Shown here piece after piece: positions 1 to 5,680 of a stretch of DNA of 8,123 bases (position 1 is its first letter; each line of letters opens with the position of its first letter). The notes under the pieces are model-generated. The model was given only the letters and a program-made list of their open reading frames with translations. It was not told the DNA's origin and searched no databases. The position numbers and the translations under genes were made by a program. Source of the stretch: Pelotomaculum sp. UBA3103 (GTDB lineage: Bacteria; Bacillota; Desulfotomaculia; Desulfotomaculales; Pelotomaculaceae). The DNA lies in assembly GCA_002365855.1 (NCBI GenBank), contig DFAP01000008.1:1-8123 (forward strand), written 5' to 3'.

Positions 1-118
1 ACTGCATAAGTCCTGTTACAAACAAGGAGACTGCAACTAAATTAACCTTTAGTAGGGAATTTGTACTTTTACTCCAAAATGTATTTCTTTTTTCTTCCTG
101 TTCCTTTCTTTTAGCCAT
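1..118 (-). CDS. Partial N-terminus of a small membrane/exported protein, cut by the left edge
   Basis: Only the first 39 codons are in the window, beginning MAKRKEQEEKRNTFWSKST and then entering a hydrophobic stretch (NLVAVSLFVTGLM). This is a strongly charged N-terminus followed by one membrane segment or signal anchor. The ATG at 118-116 overlaps the last 8 bases of the GntR gene (ATGGCTAA). It is preceded by AAGGAG about 10 nt upstream, inside the GntR gene, so the pair is probably translationally coupled. YtrA-type GntR regulators are usually followed by membrane or ABC-transporter genes that they repress, which fits. The family cannot be told from this fragment. Confidence that it is coding rests on the RBS, the overlap and the amphipathic/hydrophobic layout. 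Confidence 0.62.
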   Translation of the reverse strand, partial: MAKRKEQEEKRNTFWSKSTNSLLKVNLVAVSLFVTGLMQ

Positions 119-452
119 CTATACCTTTCTCCTTTACTCTCTTTTCAAGAGCGCTCAGTAGCTCTTCCACCGAAAAGCCTAGCGCGATGGCCTGAATAAT
201 TAAACTATCAAGAATTTCACTCAGAACCGCTTCCCTAGCTGTCGGGTCAATCTCCTGTGGGTCCCTGACAAAAGTTCCTTTCCCCTGCCGGGTGGCCAGC
301 ACCCCTTCACTTTCCAGCTCGGAGTATACCTTTGACACGGTGTTGGCGTTGATCTTAAGCTCCACCGCCAGCTGGCGGACAGTGGGCAACTGGGAACCGG
401 GCGGATACTTTCCGGTTGCGATAAGCATCCTTATCTCATCTTTAAGCTGCAC
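111..452 (-). CDS. GntR-family transcriptional regulator, YtrA type
   Basis: A short DNA-binding repressor with one winged helix-turn-helix and a small helical C-terminus. This layout is typical of the YtrA subfamily (about 115-130 aa), which lacks a large effector domain. Visible GntR signature: PPGSQLPTVRQLAVELKIN (residues 17-35), then NANTVSKVYSELESEGVL (35-52), then the wing RQGKGTFV (55-62). The last 40 residues are helical and probably dimerise. The annotated start is a GTG at 452-450 and has no RBS before it. The reading frame remains clearly family-like for about 15 more codons upstream (FKLKLDSGIPIYVQLKDEI), but no ATG, GTG or TTG exists there before an in-frame TAG at 533-531. The true start is therefore uncertain: it may be non-canonical or mutated. 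The gene is very likely self-repressed through the palindrome at 517-540 and co-expressed with the membrane gene it overlaps. Confidence 0.88.
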   Translation of the reverse strand: MQLKDEIRMLIATGKYPPGSQLPTVRQLAVELKINANTVSKVYSELESEGVLATRQGKGTFVRDPQEIDPTAREAVLSEILDSLIIQAIALGFSVEELLSALEKRVKEKGIDG

Positions 453-516
453 GTAAATGGGAATCCCGCTGTCAAGCTTTAATTTAAAGGGAAAATTACG
501 ACCACCCCCAAAAAAA

Positions 517-556
517 ATTGTACTATAATACTAGTACAATAATACTTTTATGTCAA
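517..556 (-). promoter_or_regulatory. Sigma-A promoter overlapping a palindromic operator for the GntR gene
   Basis: Reading the minus strand, TTGACA (556-551) is followed after 17 nt by TAGTAT (533-528), predicting transcription start near 521. A perfect inverted repeat covers the -10 box and start site: arms ATTGTACTA and TAGTACAAT with a 6-nt spacer (517-540). A tandem 12-mer with a 14-bp period is layered on it: GTACTATAATAC at 520-531 and GTACAATAATAC at 534-545 (11/12 identical). Placement over the promoter and directly before a GntR gene makes autorepression the simplest reading. The G-rich GGGGGTGG at 509-502 is the only RBS candidate downstream. Confidence 0.75.
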
Positions 557-740
557 TCTTTTTTAGATTATCTGTCCGGTGAAAGCGCCGCATGTAATCC
601 TGCATTTCCCGCCAAAAATCTGGCTGTAACGTTCGCAGGCACGCTTGTTGGGTTTAGACGTCCGACGTCTGGCGACTAACGACTGAATCGGGACGTTTCT
701 ATCGTTTCCTTTATAAGAACAGCAAAGCACGGGCGGATAT
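557..740. other. Non-coding spacer with a small GC-rich dyad
   Basis: No reading frame with an RBS or recognisable protein similarity was seen on either strand. The only structure is AGACGTC-C-GACGTCT at 656-670 (7-bp arms, 1-base centre) in a more GC-rich patch that ends around GGCGACTAACGAC. It is not followed by a T-run in either direction, so it is not a classic terminator. The stretch is probably the 3' region of the hydrolase transcript plus the upstream region of the GntR promoter. Confidence 0.4.
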
Positions 741-1289
741 TTATTTGATTAACGGCAGCAGTTTTCTGAACTCAGGAGTATTTGCCTGTTTTAGCAAATC
801 AAACAACACCGTCTCAAGATTAGTAACCACTGCCCCCATAAGCGCCATCTGGGACAAGCTGTTTTTGTAGTTTCCCTTGGTGCGGGAACATACGGCGTCA
901 CCTACCACAAATACCTGGTACCCGAGTTCAATAAGTCCTCTTACCGTCTGGAATACACAAACGTGGGTTTCCATCCCGGCAACAATAGCTTTTTTCCGGC
1001 CCAACCGTTCAAGCGCAGAAGTCACCTCCGGCGTGCAGCCGCAAAAAGTCATCTTTTCATATACGGCGGCTGACCCGATATGCACTTCGGTAACAGTCTT
1101 GCCCAAGCCTTTGGAATACTGTTCAGTGGCTATTACCGGAATGCCCAGGCTGGTTGCCGCGTCAATCAGGATATTGGTGTTTCGAATAACTTGCTCGCGG
1201 TATTTCATAGCCGGCGCCAGGCGCTCCTGAATATCAATTACTAATAACACCGCATCTTCCCTGTTTAAAGTACATTTATCGAGGTTCAA
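741..1289 (-). CDS. Isochorismatase-family cysteine hydrolase (YcaC/nicotinamidase-like)
   Basis: Alpha/beta hydrolase of the isochorismatase superfamily; members hydrolyse amides such as nicotinamide, or vinyl ethers such as isochorismate. The substrate here is unknown. Numbering from the TTG start, the triad is Asp19 (LLVIDIQERL), Lys79 (YEKMTFC) and Cys111 in GMETHVCV, with TEQYSKGLG in between as in YcaC-like proteins. An upstream GTG at 1298-1296 lies inside the Shine-Dalgarno sequence AGAGGAG, so the TTG at 1289-1287, 8 nt after it, is the likely start, giving 182 aa. It lies 76 nt after the SRPBCC gene with no clear promoter or terminator between, so it is probably the last gene of the arsA-led operon. 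It is a distant relative of the hydrolase at 4837-5385, not a close duplicate. Confidence 0.9.
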   Translation of the reverse strand: MNLDKCTLNREDAVLLVIDIQERLAPAMKYREQVIRNTNILIDAATSLGIPVIATEQYSKGLGKTVTEVHIGSAAVYEKMTFCGCTPEVTSALERLGRKKAIVAGMETHVCVFQTVRGLIELGYQVFVVGDAVCSRTKGNYKNSLSQMALMGAVVTNLETVLFDLLKQANTPEFRKLLPLIK

Positions 1290-1365
1290 GCTATTCACTC
1301 CTCTGTTATTCTCTATTATGTTTTTTTATCATAAATTATCTGTCCCGAAAAGGCTTGATTTTTAT

Positions 1366-1929
1366 TTATTTTTTATTTTCTAAAGACACCTGCTCTTTTA
1401 TCATCTTTAACATTTCAAGCCGTATCCACCCACTAAAAGGCCTTATTATCGCCCAGTAAAACAGAAAGAACAGTTTTGCCCGCCAACCAAGGCATAAAAC
1501 TCTCGTCTCCGTCGATAATGTTACTCCGTTATTTCGTTCTATGTATAAATTCCAGGCAACTTTACAATAGCCTGTTTGGTTAAAATTAATGAACTCTTCA
1601 GGCGTTGACATTTTGACTAAGCCGCTGGAGGGCTGCCAAAACTTCCCTGCAAGCCCCAGCACAATTTCTTGATTACGCACTTCTTCAACAAGAATAAATT
1701 TTTTGTTCATATCTTTGAAAGTCAGTCCTGGTACGGGTTCCTTTCTCGATTTTTCGTTACGACTTAAACTGCCAAAGATAAACCGTATATTCAAAAGCCT
1801 GTTTATAACTTTTGATTTGCTCATATCTAAATTGATAATTGCGTTAAACACCTTTTCCGGCGAAGAGTTAATAACAACTTTGTGTTTTTCGGCAAAATCA
1901 TACTTGGGTAAGGCATTGTTCAAGTTCAT
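1366..1929 (-). CDS. SRPBCC (START/Bet v1-like) family protein
   Basis: Fits the SRPBCC helix-grip fold, small cytosolic proteins that bind hydrophobic ligands or act as cyclases or hydrolases. Signs: the opening strand/helix pattern KHKVVINSSPEKVFNAI (residues 16-32 from this start), a run of beta strands with a TRVLCLGW-like strand near 143-149, and a long amphipathic C-terminal helix RPFSGWIRLEMLKMIKEQ closing the fold. About 187 aa, a little long for a single SRPBCC domain. A GTG at 1965 would add 12 residues but has a poor RBS. GGGGGAA, 7 nt before the ATG at 1929-1927, favours the start given. It follows the ArsA-type ATPase gene by 60 nt and is likely co-transcribed. The ligand is unknown, and the family call rests on pattern rather than a unique motif. 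Confidence 0.72.
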   Translation of the reverse strand: MNLNNALPKYDFAEKHKVVINSSPEKVFNAIINLDMSKSKVINRLLNIRFIFGSLSRNEKSRKEPVPGLTFKDMNKKFILVEEVRNQEIVLGLAGKFWQPSSGLVKMSTPEEFINFNQTGYCKVAWNLYIERNNGVTLSTETRVLCLGWRAKLFFLFYWAIIRPFSGWIRLEMLKMIKEQVSLENKK

Positions 1930-1989
1930 CTTCATTTCCCCCGTTTTAATCACTAAAATGTACACCGTTGCTCATTCTAATTAAAATCT

Positions 1990-3171
1990 TTACTGGTTAT
2001 CTTTTTTTAGACTTCCAAACTTAATTTTCAGCACGCCATCATCCAACCTGGCCCCAACGGCGTCCCGTCCCAGGAGTTTTCGTGGAAGAAGAATATTCCT
2101 CTTGTAATCTCCGACCCTTACAGTAAGTTCATCCCCTTTTTGGGATAGTGAAACATCCCCTTTCTTCACAAAGGGCAGGGCCAGTTCCAATACATACCCG
2201 TGATTGTCATGGCAAATTTTCTGAGATTGCCCGCGGAAATAGAACTGCTCAGGAGAGTTTTTTCCGAAACATTCGCTCCCCATTTTTTCAAGGGCACTGA
2301 ATCCTATCACTTCTTCCATGAATAACGGAACGGTAAAAATAGGTATGGGGCTGAATTGGTCTTTGATGTACTGGAGGTAGGTATGCTGCAGCTCACCCCA
2401 TTTTTCAAAATACTGCCCCAGGTCCACGGAAGGCAGCAGTCTGTTAACAATCACGGCATCCGTATTGAACCCGTATAAGTTCAAATACATGAAGCTCCTT
2501 TCAGCCTCCCGTATGACCATTTTTTCTGGATTCACTACGATCCTGACGGAAGTAACATCCTGATCTGTTAAGAGTTCATGCATTTCCCTGATTTGCTGAA
2601 ATAATTCCGCTATACTGTCCAGGGTATCATCCCCCGGCAGGGGCACTCCCAACAGGGGTTTAGATAATGGCCTGGCAATTTTTACAAGGGTCCTTTGAAC
2701 CGGGAAAATCTTTTCCAACCACCACCTGAGAACATCGGGAAAACTGAGCATCCTCAAGGTCTCTCCCGTTGGGGCGCAATCGACGATCACAATATCATAA
2801 CCACCTTCCTTGCAGTGGTTAAGAATTTCCATCAGGCTGAAAAGTTCTTCAAGACCCGGGAAAACAACCAGTTCTTCGGAGGTAATATCTTTGATGTTCT
2901 GTGATATCAGCAAAGCCGAAAGATATTCACGCACCTTACCCCAGCTCTTTTCAGCGCTGAACAAAGCGCTTATTTCCTGGGCCCACAGGTTCTCCCGTAT
3001 TTTTGAAGGCTCATTCTTTAATTCAAGATCAAAAGAATCACCAAGGCTGTGTGCGGCGTCGGTGCTTACCACAATGGTCCTTTTCCCGGACGCGGCAGCG
3101 GAGACTGCGGTTGCAGCGGCCATACTGGTCTTGCCGACGCCTCCTTTTCCAGTGTAAAGAATCACTCTCAT
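1990..3171 (-). CDS. ArsA/Get3-family ATPase with C-terminal HSP20-like domain
   Basis: A soluble P-loop ATPase of the SIMIBI (MinD/ArsA) class. Motifs: deviant Walker A GKGGVGKTS (8-16), switch I STDAAHSLGDSF (36-47), switch II DCAPTGETLRMLSFPD (131-146) and the nucleotide-contact segment VNPEKMVIREAER (213-225). Residues about 323-388 form an alpha-crystallin/HSP20-like strand domain (YVLELALPFVKKGDVSL, LTVRVGDYKRNILLPR, LDDGVLKIKFG), the ArsA_HSP20 arrangement known in bacterial and archaeal single-unit ArsA proteins. It has one ATPase unit, not the tandem units of plasmid ArsA. Only four cysteines are seen (120, 132, 301, 320), with no obvious arsenite-binding cluster, and no arsB, arsR or arsC nearby. 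A role in protein or membrane-protein handling is thus as likely as arsenite export. The ATG has GGGGGA 6 nt upstream. It has its own promoter/operator and heads an operon with the SRPBCC and hydrolase genes. Confidence 0.93.
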   Translation of the reverse strand: MRVILYTGKGGVGKTSMAAATAVSAAASGKRTIVVSTDAAHSLGDSFDLELKNEPSKIRENLWAQEISALFSAEKSWGKVREYLSALLISQNIKDITSEELVVFPGLEELFSLMEILNHCKEGGYDIVIVDCAPTGETLRMLSFPDVLRWWLEKIFPVQRTLVKIARPLSKPLLGVPLPGDDTLDSIAELFQQIREMHELLTDQDVTSVRIVVNPEKMVIREAERSFMYLNLYGFNTDAVIVNRLLPSVDLGQYFEKWGELQHTYLQYIKDQFSPIPIFTVPLFMEEVIGFSALEKMGSECFGKNSPEQFYFRGQSQKICHDNHGYVLELALPFVKKGDVSLSQKGDELTVRVGDYKRNILLPRKLLGRDAVGARLDDGVLKIKFGSLKKDNQ

Positions 3172-3226
3172 CTAAATTCCCCCTTTTACTTAACTATTAC
3201 GCTCACCAAAATCTACTACTAACATT

Positions 3227-3253
3227 TATTTCGTGTGACGAAATATTATAACA
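3227..3253 (-). promoter_or_regulatory. Extended -10 promoter and dyad operator for the arsA-type operon
   Basis: On the minus strand TGT-TATAAT (3253-3245) is a perfect extended -10 box. No good -35 was seen 16-18 nt upstream, as is common for extended -10 promoters. Immediately downstream, sharing one base with the -10 box, lies a perfect dyad TATTTCG-N5-CGAAATA (3227-3245), covering the predicted start near 3238. A site in that position would block RNA polymerase. A similar dyad lies before the marR gene at 3769-3787. Confidence 0.72.
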
Positions 3254-3269
3254 AAAAAATTGTCCAGAC

Positions 3270-3749
3270 TTATTCTATTTTGATACTCCTTCTCTCGCTA
3301 AACGGCTTTTCATCAAAGTCTGTTTTGCTTTTTTGAAATCCCAGTACTACTTTGCGCACTAATTCCAAGGCAGTTTCAAATTCTTCACCGGTAAGAAAAC
3401 CTCTTGCTTTGTCAATAAAATAATAGAAATGCTCTTTTAGATTTTCAATCAAATCCCTGCCATCCCCCGTGAGGGTTACAGTTACGACCCTGCGGTCTTC
3501 TTCGCTTCTGTCCCTTTTTAACAATCCTTTTTTAACCAGACGGTCCACAATCCCGGTGGCTGTGCTCATTGGCACAGACATACCCTGGGCCAAATTGCCC
3601 ATGGTAGTGGTCTGATATTTTTCAGCAAGCATTAAAGCTAAAAGCTCAAACCTGGAAAGCGATAATTCCAACTTGACAAGCTCTTCAGGAACAACAATTT
3701 TTTGAATATTATCCAGTATGAAATCATGTATTTCACTGTTGCTGTACAA
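3270..3749 (-). CDS. MarR-family transcriptional regulator
   Basis: A winged-helix dimeric regulator of the MarR family, 159 aa, which usually represses by binding a palindrome and is released by small phenolic, oxidant or drug-like ligands. Visible: LSRFELLALMLAEKYQTTTMGNLAQGM (31-57) as the first helices, recognition helix region SVPMSTATGIVDRLVKKGLL (58-77), and the charged wing RDRSEEDRRVVTVTLT (79-94), followed by C-terminal dimerisation helices. The start is a TTG at 3749-3747, with GAGG (of GAGGTGG) 7 nt before it; no better start is present. It has its own promoter and lies 98 nt before the ArsA-type ATPase gene, which has a separate promoter. The similar dyads at both promoters suggest autoregulation plus control of the ATPase operon. 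No ligand can be inferred. Confidence 0.92.
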   Translation of the reverse strand: MYSNSEIHDFILDNIQKIVVPEELVKLELSLSRFELLALMLAEKYQTTTMGNLAQGMSVPMSTATGIVDRLVKKGLLKRDRSEEDRRVVTVTLTGDGRDLIENLKEHFYYFIDKARGFLTGEEFETALELVRKVVLGFQKSKTDFDEKPFSERRSIKIE

Positions 3750-3768
3750 AGAACCACCTCATGAATTT

Positions 3769-3826
3769 TATTACGCATAACGAATATTTCTAATACCAAA
3801 ATAACATCCCCATTGCTCCATGTCAA
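3769..3826 (-). promoter_or_regulatory. marR promoter and downstream dyad operator
   Basis: On the minus strand TTGACA (3826-3821), a 17-nt spacer, then TGT-TATTTT (-10 at 3803-3798, extended by TG) predict a start near 3791. Plus-strand bases 3769-3787 read TATTACG-CATAA-CGAATAT, an imperfect dyad just downstream of the start. It shares TATT-x-CG, the 5-bp spacer and CGAA with the perfect dyad at the arsA-type promoter. A repressor bound here would act as a roadblock or block promoter clearance. Confidence 0.68.
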
Positions 3827-3915
3827 TACTTTTTTTAGAAATTTTAACCGATAAAATACTGGTGAATTAAAAGATAAAGTGCAGTAGAAAATGACGACTC
3901 ATAGGAGAACCAGCT

Positions 3916-3950
3916 ATAATGTAAGTGGCCAAGCTCAACATTTACATTAT
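3916..3950. repeat. Inverted repeat in the methyltransferase-marR spacer
   Basis: Arms ATAATGTAA (3916-3924) and TTACATTAT (3942-3950) are perfect complements around a 17-nt loop. The repeat lies 20 nt past the stop of the methyltransferase gene and about 90 nt upstream of the marR -35 box. The stem is AT-rich and no T-run follows on the minus strand, so it is a weak candidate terminator. It could instead be a protein-binding site or an mRNA 3'-end stem. Confidence 0.45.
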
Positions 3951-3969
3951 CAAAATTAATATTTGATTC

Positions 3970-4785
3970 CTAAGAAGAAACTTTGTAGATTAACAACCTC
4001 TGGGCCTTTTTAACAAATGGAAATAGATTTGCTGTTCCAAACGCAATCCTCATACCAAAATTCAGGTTGTCCATTTCCTCATTCGATGTAAAGTACTGCT
4101 CTTTAATGAACTTAATCCCCATTCCCCATTTTGTAAGCTCACTCGGATCATCAATTCCCCATTGAATGACTGCGCCAGTTTTCTTTATGGATGGGTGATT
4201 TCGTACTTTTTTTGCGGCATAAACACTGAAAGCATCAAAAATCAAAGTGTAACTTCCGATTCTTTCCTTAAGATTGCTGAGCAAGGTTTTAATCTCGTCT
4301 TCTTTAAGATACATAAACAAGCCTTCAGCAATAACTATATATTGTTTTTTGCCCGCCGGTATTTCTTTAAGCCAGTCACTCTCTGTAACAGAGGACCCTA
4401 TCAGATGATATTTTTCTGTTTCTGTAAAGAACAGTTTGCGGATATCAATAACCTCTTCAAAATCTACGTCATACCAATCAACACAGCGGTTTCCGATCCT
4501 GTTATGCCTGCTGTCCAGGCCGCAGCCTAAATGCAAGGCAACGCTTTCAACTTCTTTTTCAAGGAAACCCTTAACATAATTATCAATAAGCTTAGCCCTC
4601 AGGCACATCATAATATTTGTCTTCTCAGGAATCTTTAATGAGCTGAAATCGTAATCTATCTGGTCAATAACTTCAACCGCTTTCCTATCAATAAGTATAG
4701 GCGAGTCTTTTCCTGATTCCTTTGCTTTACCAAACAGCGGAATAAGTAATGTCTCTTTTTCTTTGGTTAAAATAATTTTGTCCAT
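3970..4785 (-). CDS. SAM-dependent O-methyltransferase, TcmP/LCM family
   Basis: A 271-aa class I methyltransferase of the leucine carboxyl methyltransferase (LCM)/TcmP family. Members transfer methyl from S-adenosylmethionine to carboxyl or hydroxyl oxygens, often on small natural products. Motifs: SAM-binding LHLGCGLDSR (84-93, the GxGxDxR form of the family), acidic loop YDVDFEEVIDIRK (105-117) that contacts the ribose, and AEGLFMYL (153-160), the post-I strand typical of TcmP-like enzymes. Length is normal. The ATG is preceded by CGGAGG with a short 4-nt gap, a strong if tight RBS. It starts 51 nt after the stop of the hydrolase at 4837-5385 and is probably in the same transcript. No polyketide or other biosynthetic genes are nearby, so the substrate is unknown. 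Confidence 0.9.
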   Translation of the reverse strand: MDKIILTKEKETLLIPLFGKAKESGKDSPILIDRKAVEVIDQIDYDFSSLKIPEKTNIMMCLRAKLIDNYVKGFLEKEVESVALHLGCGLDSRHNRIGNRCVDWYDVDFEEVIDIRKLFFTETEKYHLIGSSVTESDWLKEIPAGKKQYIVIAEGLFMYLKEDEIKTLLSNLKERIGSYTLIFDAFSVYAAKKVRNHPSIKKTGAVIQWGIDDPSELTKWGMGIKFIKEQYFTSNEEMDNLNFGMRIAFGTANLFPFVKKAQRLLIYKVSS

Positions 4786-4836
4786 AAAGCCTCCGAATAT
4801 ATATCCCGCGCCCGAGCTATTGGACTTTATACTGAA

Positions 4837-5385
4837 CTATGCCAAACTATCTATCCACTGTTCAGCAGTCAACACTTTACTAAACCTCGCTGCCTGGGTA
4901 ACCAGTATGGCACTGTGCAGTTCCTCGGGTGCCACAGTTCCGGCTTCATTAGTAATCTGGAGTGTTCCGGTGGCATCGGATAAGAATTCAACTGAAAAAC
5001 CCAGGTGAAAAGCCTGCCGGGCTGTAGTGTCACAGCACATTTGAGTCATGTACCCGGCGATGACTACTGTATTAATGTCCATTTCCCTTAACCAGGATTC
5101 CAGGTCCGTGCCTGTGAAGCTGCCAGGCAGATTTTTTTCTACTAAGAGTTCGCACGGTATTTCCGCTATCCCCGGGTGAAGTTTCCACTCCTCAGAACCC
5201 TTCTGGAATGCTTTTGCATCTTTTTGCAGAGCGGCATGCTGGATGAAAACGACAGGGATTTCTTTTGACCGGGCGGCTTCAATAACTTTAATGATCTCCT
5301 GAAGGCTGCCTAGGGGGTGGGTTACCGGCAGCCTCCCGGTAATATATTCGTTTTGGACGTCAATGACCAATAATGCACGTTTCAA
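4837..5385 (-). CDS. Isochorismatase-family cysteine hydrolase
   Basis: A second member of the isochorismatase/nicotinamidase superfamily. Numbering from the TTG at 5385-5383, the triad is Asp9 ([11 protein letters not shown]), Lys84 (VEKNLPGSF) and Cys117 in [13 protein letters not shown], matching the classic GxxTxxCxxxTAR block. HPGIAEIP and LSDATGT are also family-typical. The frame stays open to 5532, but those upstream residues are not family-like and overlap the pseudogene in another frame. GAGGGAG lies just before the TTG and sets the start, giving 182 aa. The second Cys (118) beside the catalytic one is mildly unusual. The substrate is unknown; it could be an amide or an N-carbamoyl compound. 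The methyltransferase gene follows at 51 nt, and a decayed quinone reductase gene abuts its 5' side. Confidence 0.92.
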   Translation of the reverse strand: MKRALLVIDVQNEYITGRLPVTHPLGSLQEIIKVIEAARSKEIPVVFIQHAALQKDAKAFQKGSEEWKLHPGIAEIPCELLVEKNLPGSFTGTDLESWLREMDINTVVIAGYMTQMCCDTTARQAFHLGFSVEFLSDATGTLQITNEAGTVAPEELHSAILVTQAARFSKVLTAEQWIDSLA

Positions 5386-5419
5386 TTCTCCCTCGCCTCT
5401 CTCACACCATCTGTGTGCT

Positions 5420-5605
5420 TTAATGTTATTGAATAACAACATTAATACCTGCCTCTTTAAGTATCTCCGCCTCCTGTTAGGTTGGATCAAACCGTTCATC
5501 ATAGAGGTCGCTAAAATAAACGGTATGCCCATTGTTTTCCAGAGTTTAAACTACCACATCGGCAATAGCATTAAAGCTACCTTTGTCAGGATGTCCCAGT
5601 ATCAC
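5420..5605 (-). pseudogene. Decayed N-terminal fragment of an NAD(P)H quinone oxidoreductase (flavodoxin-like fold)
   Basis: Reading the minus strand from the GTG at 5605-5603 gives MILGHPDKGSFNAIAD, a stop, then [17 protein letters not shown], a stop, then [13 protein letters not shown], a stop and H. This is the N-terminal third of the KefF/MdaB-type NAD(P)H dehydrogenase (quinone) family: an FMN-binding GHP...SFN loop followed by GHEV..DLY...FDP. In-frame TAA codons lie at 5548-5546, 5479-5477, 5428-5426 and 5422-5420. A former RBS, AAGGAG, remains at 5620-5615. Intact members are about 180-200 aa; the C-terminal two thirds, with the WW/P..LKG region, is gone, replaced by the hydrolase gene. 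The preceding 75 bases, from the alkD stop to here, stay open in the same frame but show no recognised domain. Confidence 0.82.
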
Positions 5606-5680
5606 TGGTATTCGCTCCTTTTCATCCCCACAAACCCGAATGGAGTGTACCGGTCCCTTTGCCAGGAATTCAGTCACTAC

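Noticed and set aside
656..670. AGACGTC-C-GACGTCT dyad as a transcription terminator
   Set aside because: Only 7-bp arms with a one-base centre, which cannot form a proper hairpin loop, and no T-run in either direction.
877..1230. Plus-strand open frame of 117 codons
   Set aside because: It lies wholly antisense to the isochorismatase-like gene, whose catalytic motifs are intact; no RBS or family pattern.
1990..3171. Arsenic-resistance (ars) operon
   Set aside because: No arsR, arsB/acr3, arsC or arsD nearby; the ATPase lacks an obvious metal-binding cysteine cluster and is single-unit with an HSP20-like tail.
2810..3251. Plus-strand frames opposite the ATPase gene
   Set aside because: Antisense shadows of a gene with a complete set of P-loop motifs; arginine/serine-rich composition typical of the reverse frame.
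3638..3826. Minus-strand frame of 62 codons at the marR start
   Set aside because: Overlaps the marR promoter and 5' end in another frame; a product of AT-rich sequence with no RBS support.
5386..5532. 49-residue N-terminal extension of the hydrolase at 4837-5385
   Set aside because: Not family-like, overlaps the pseudogene in a different frame, and a good RBS sits directly before the TTG at 5385.
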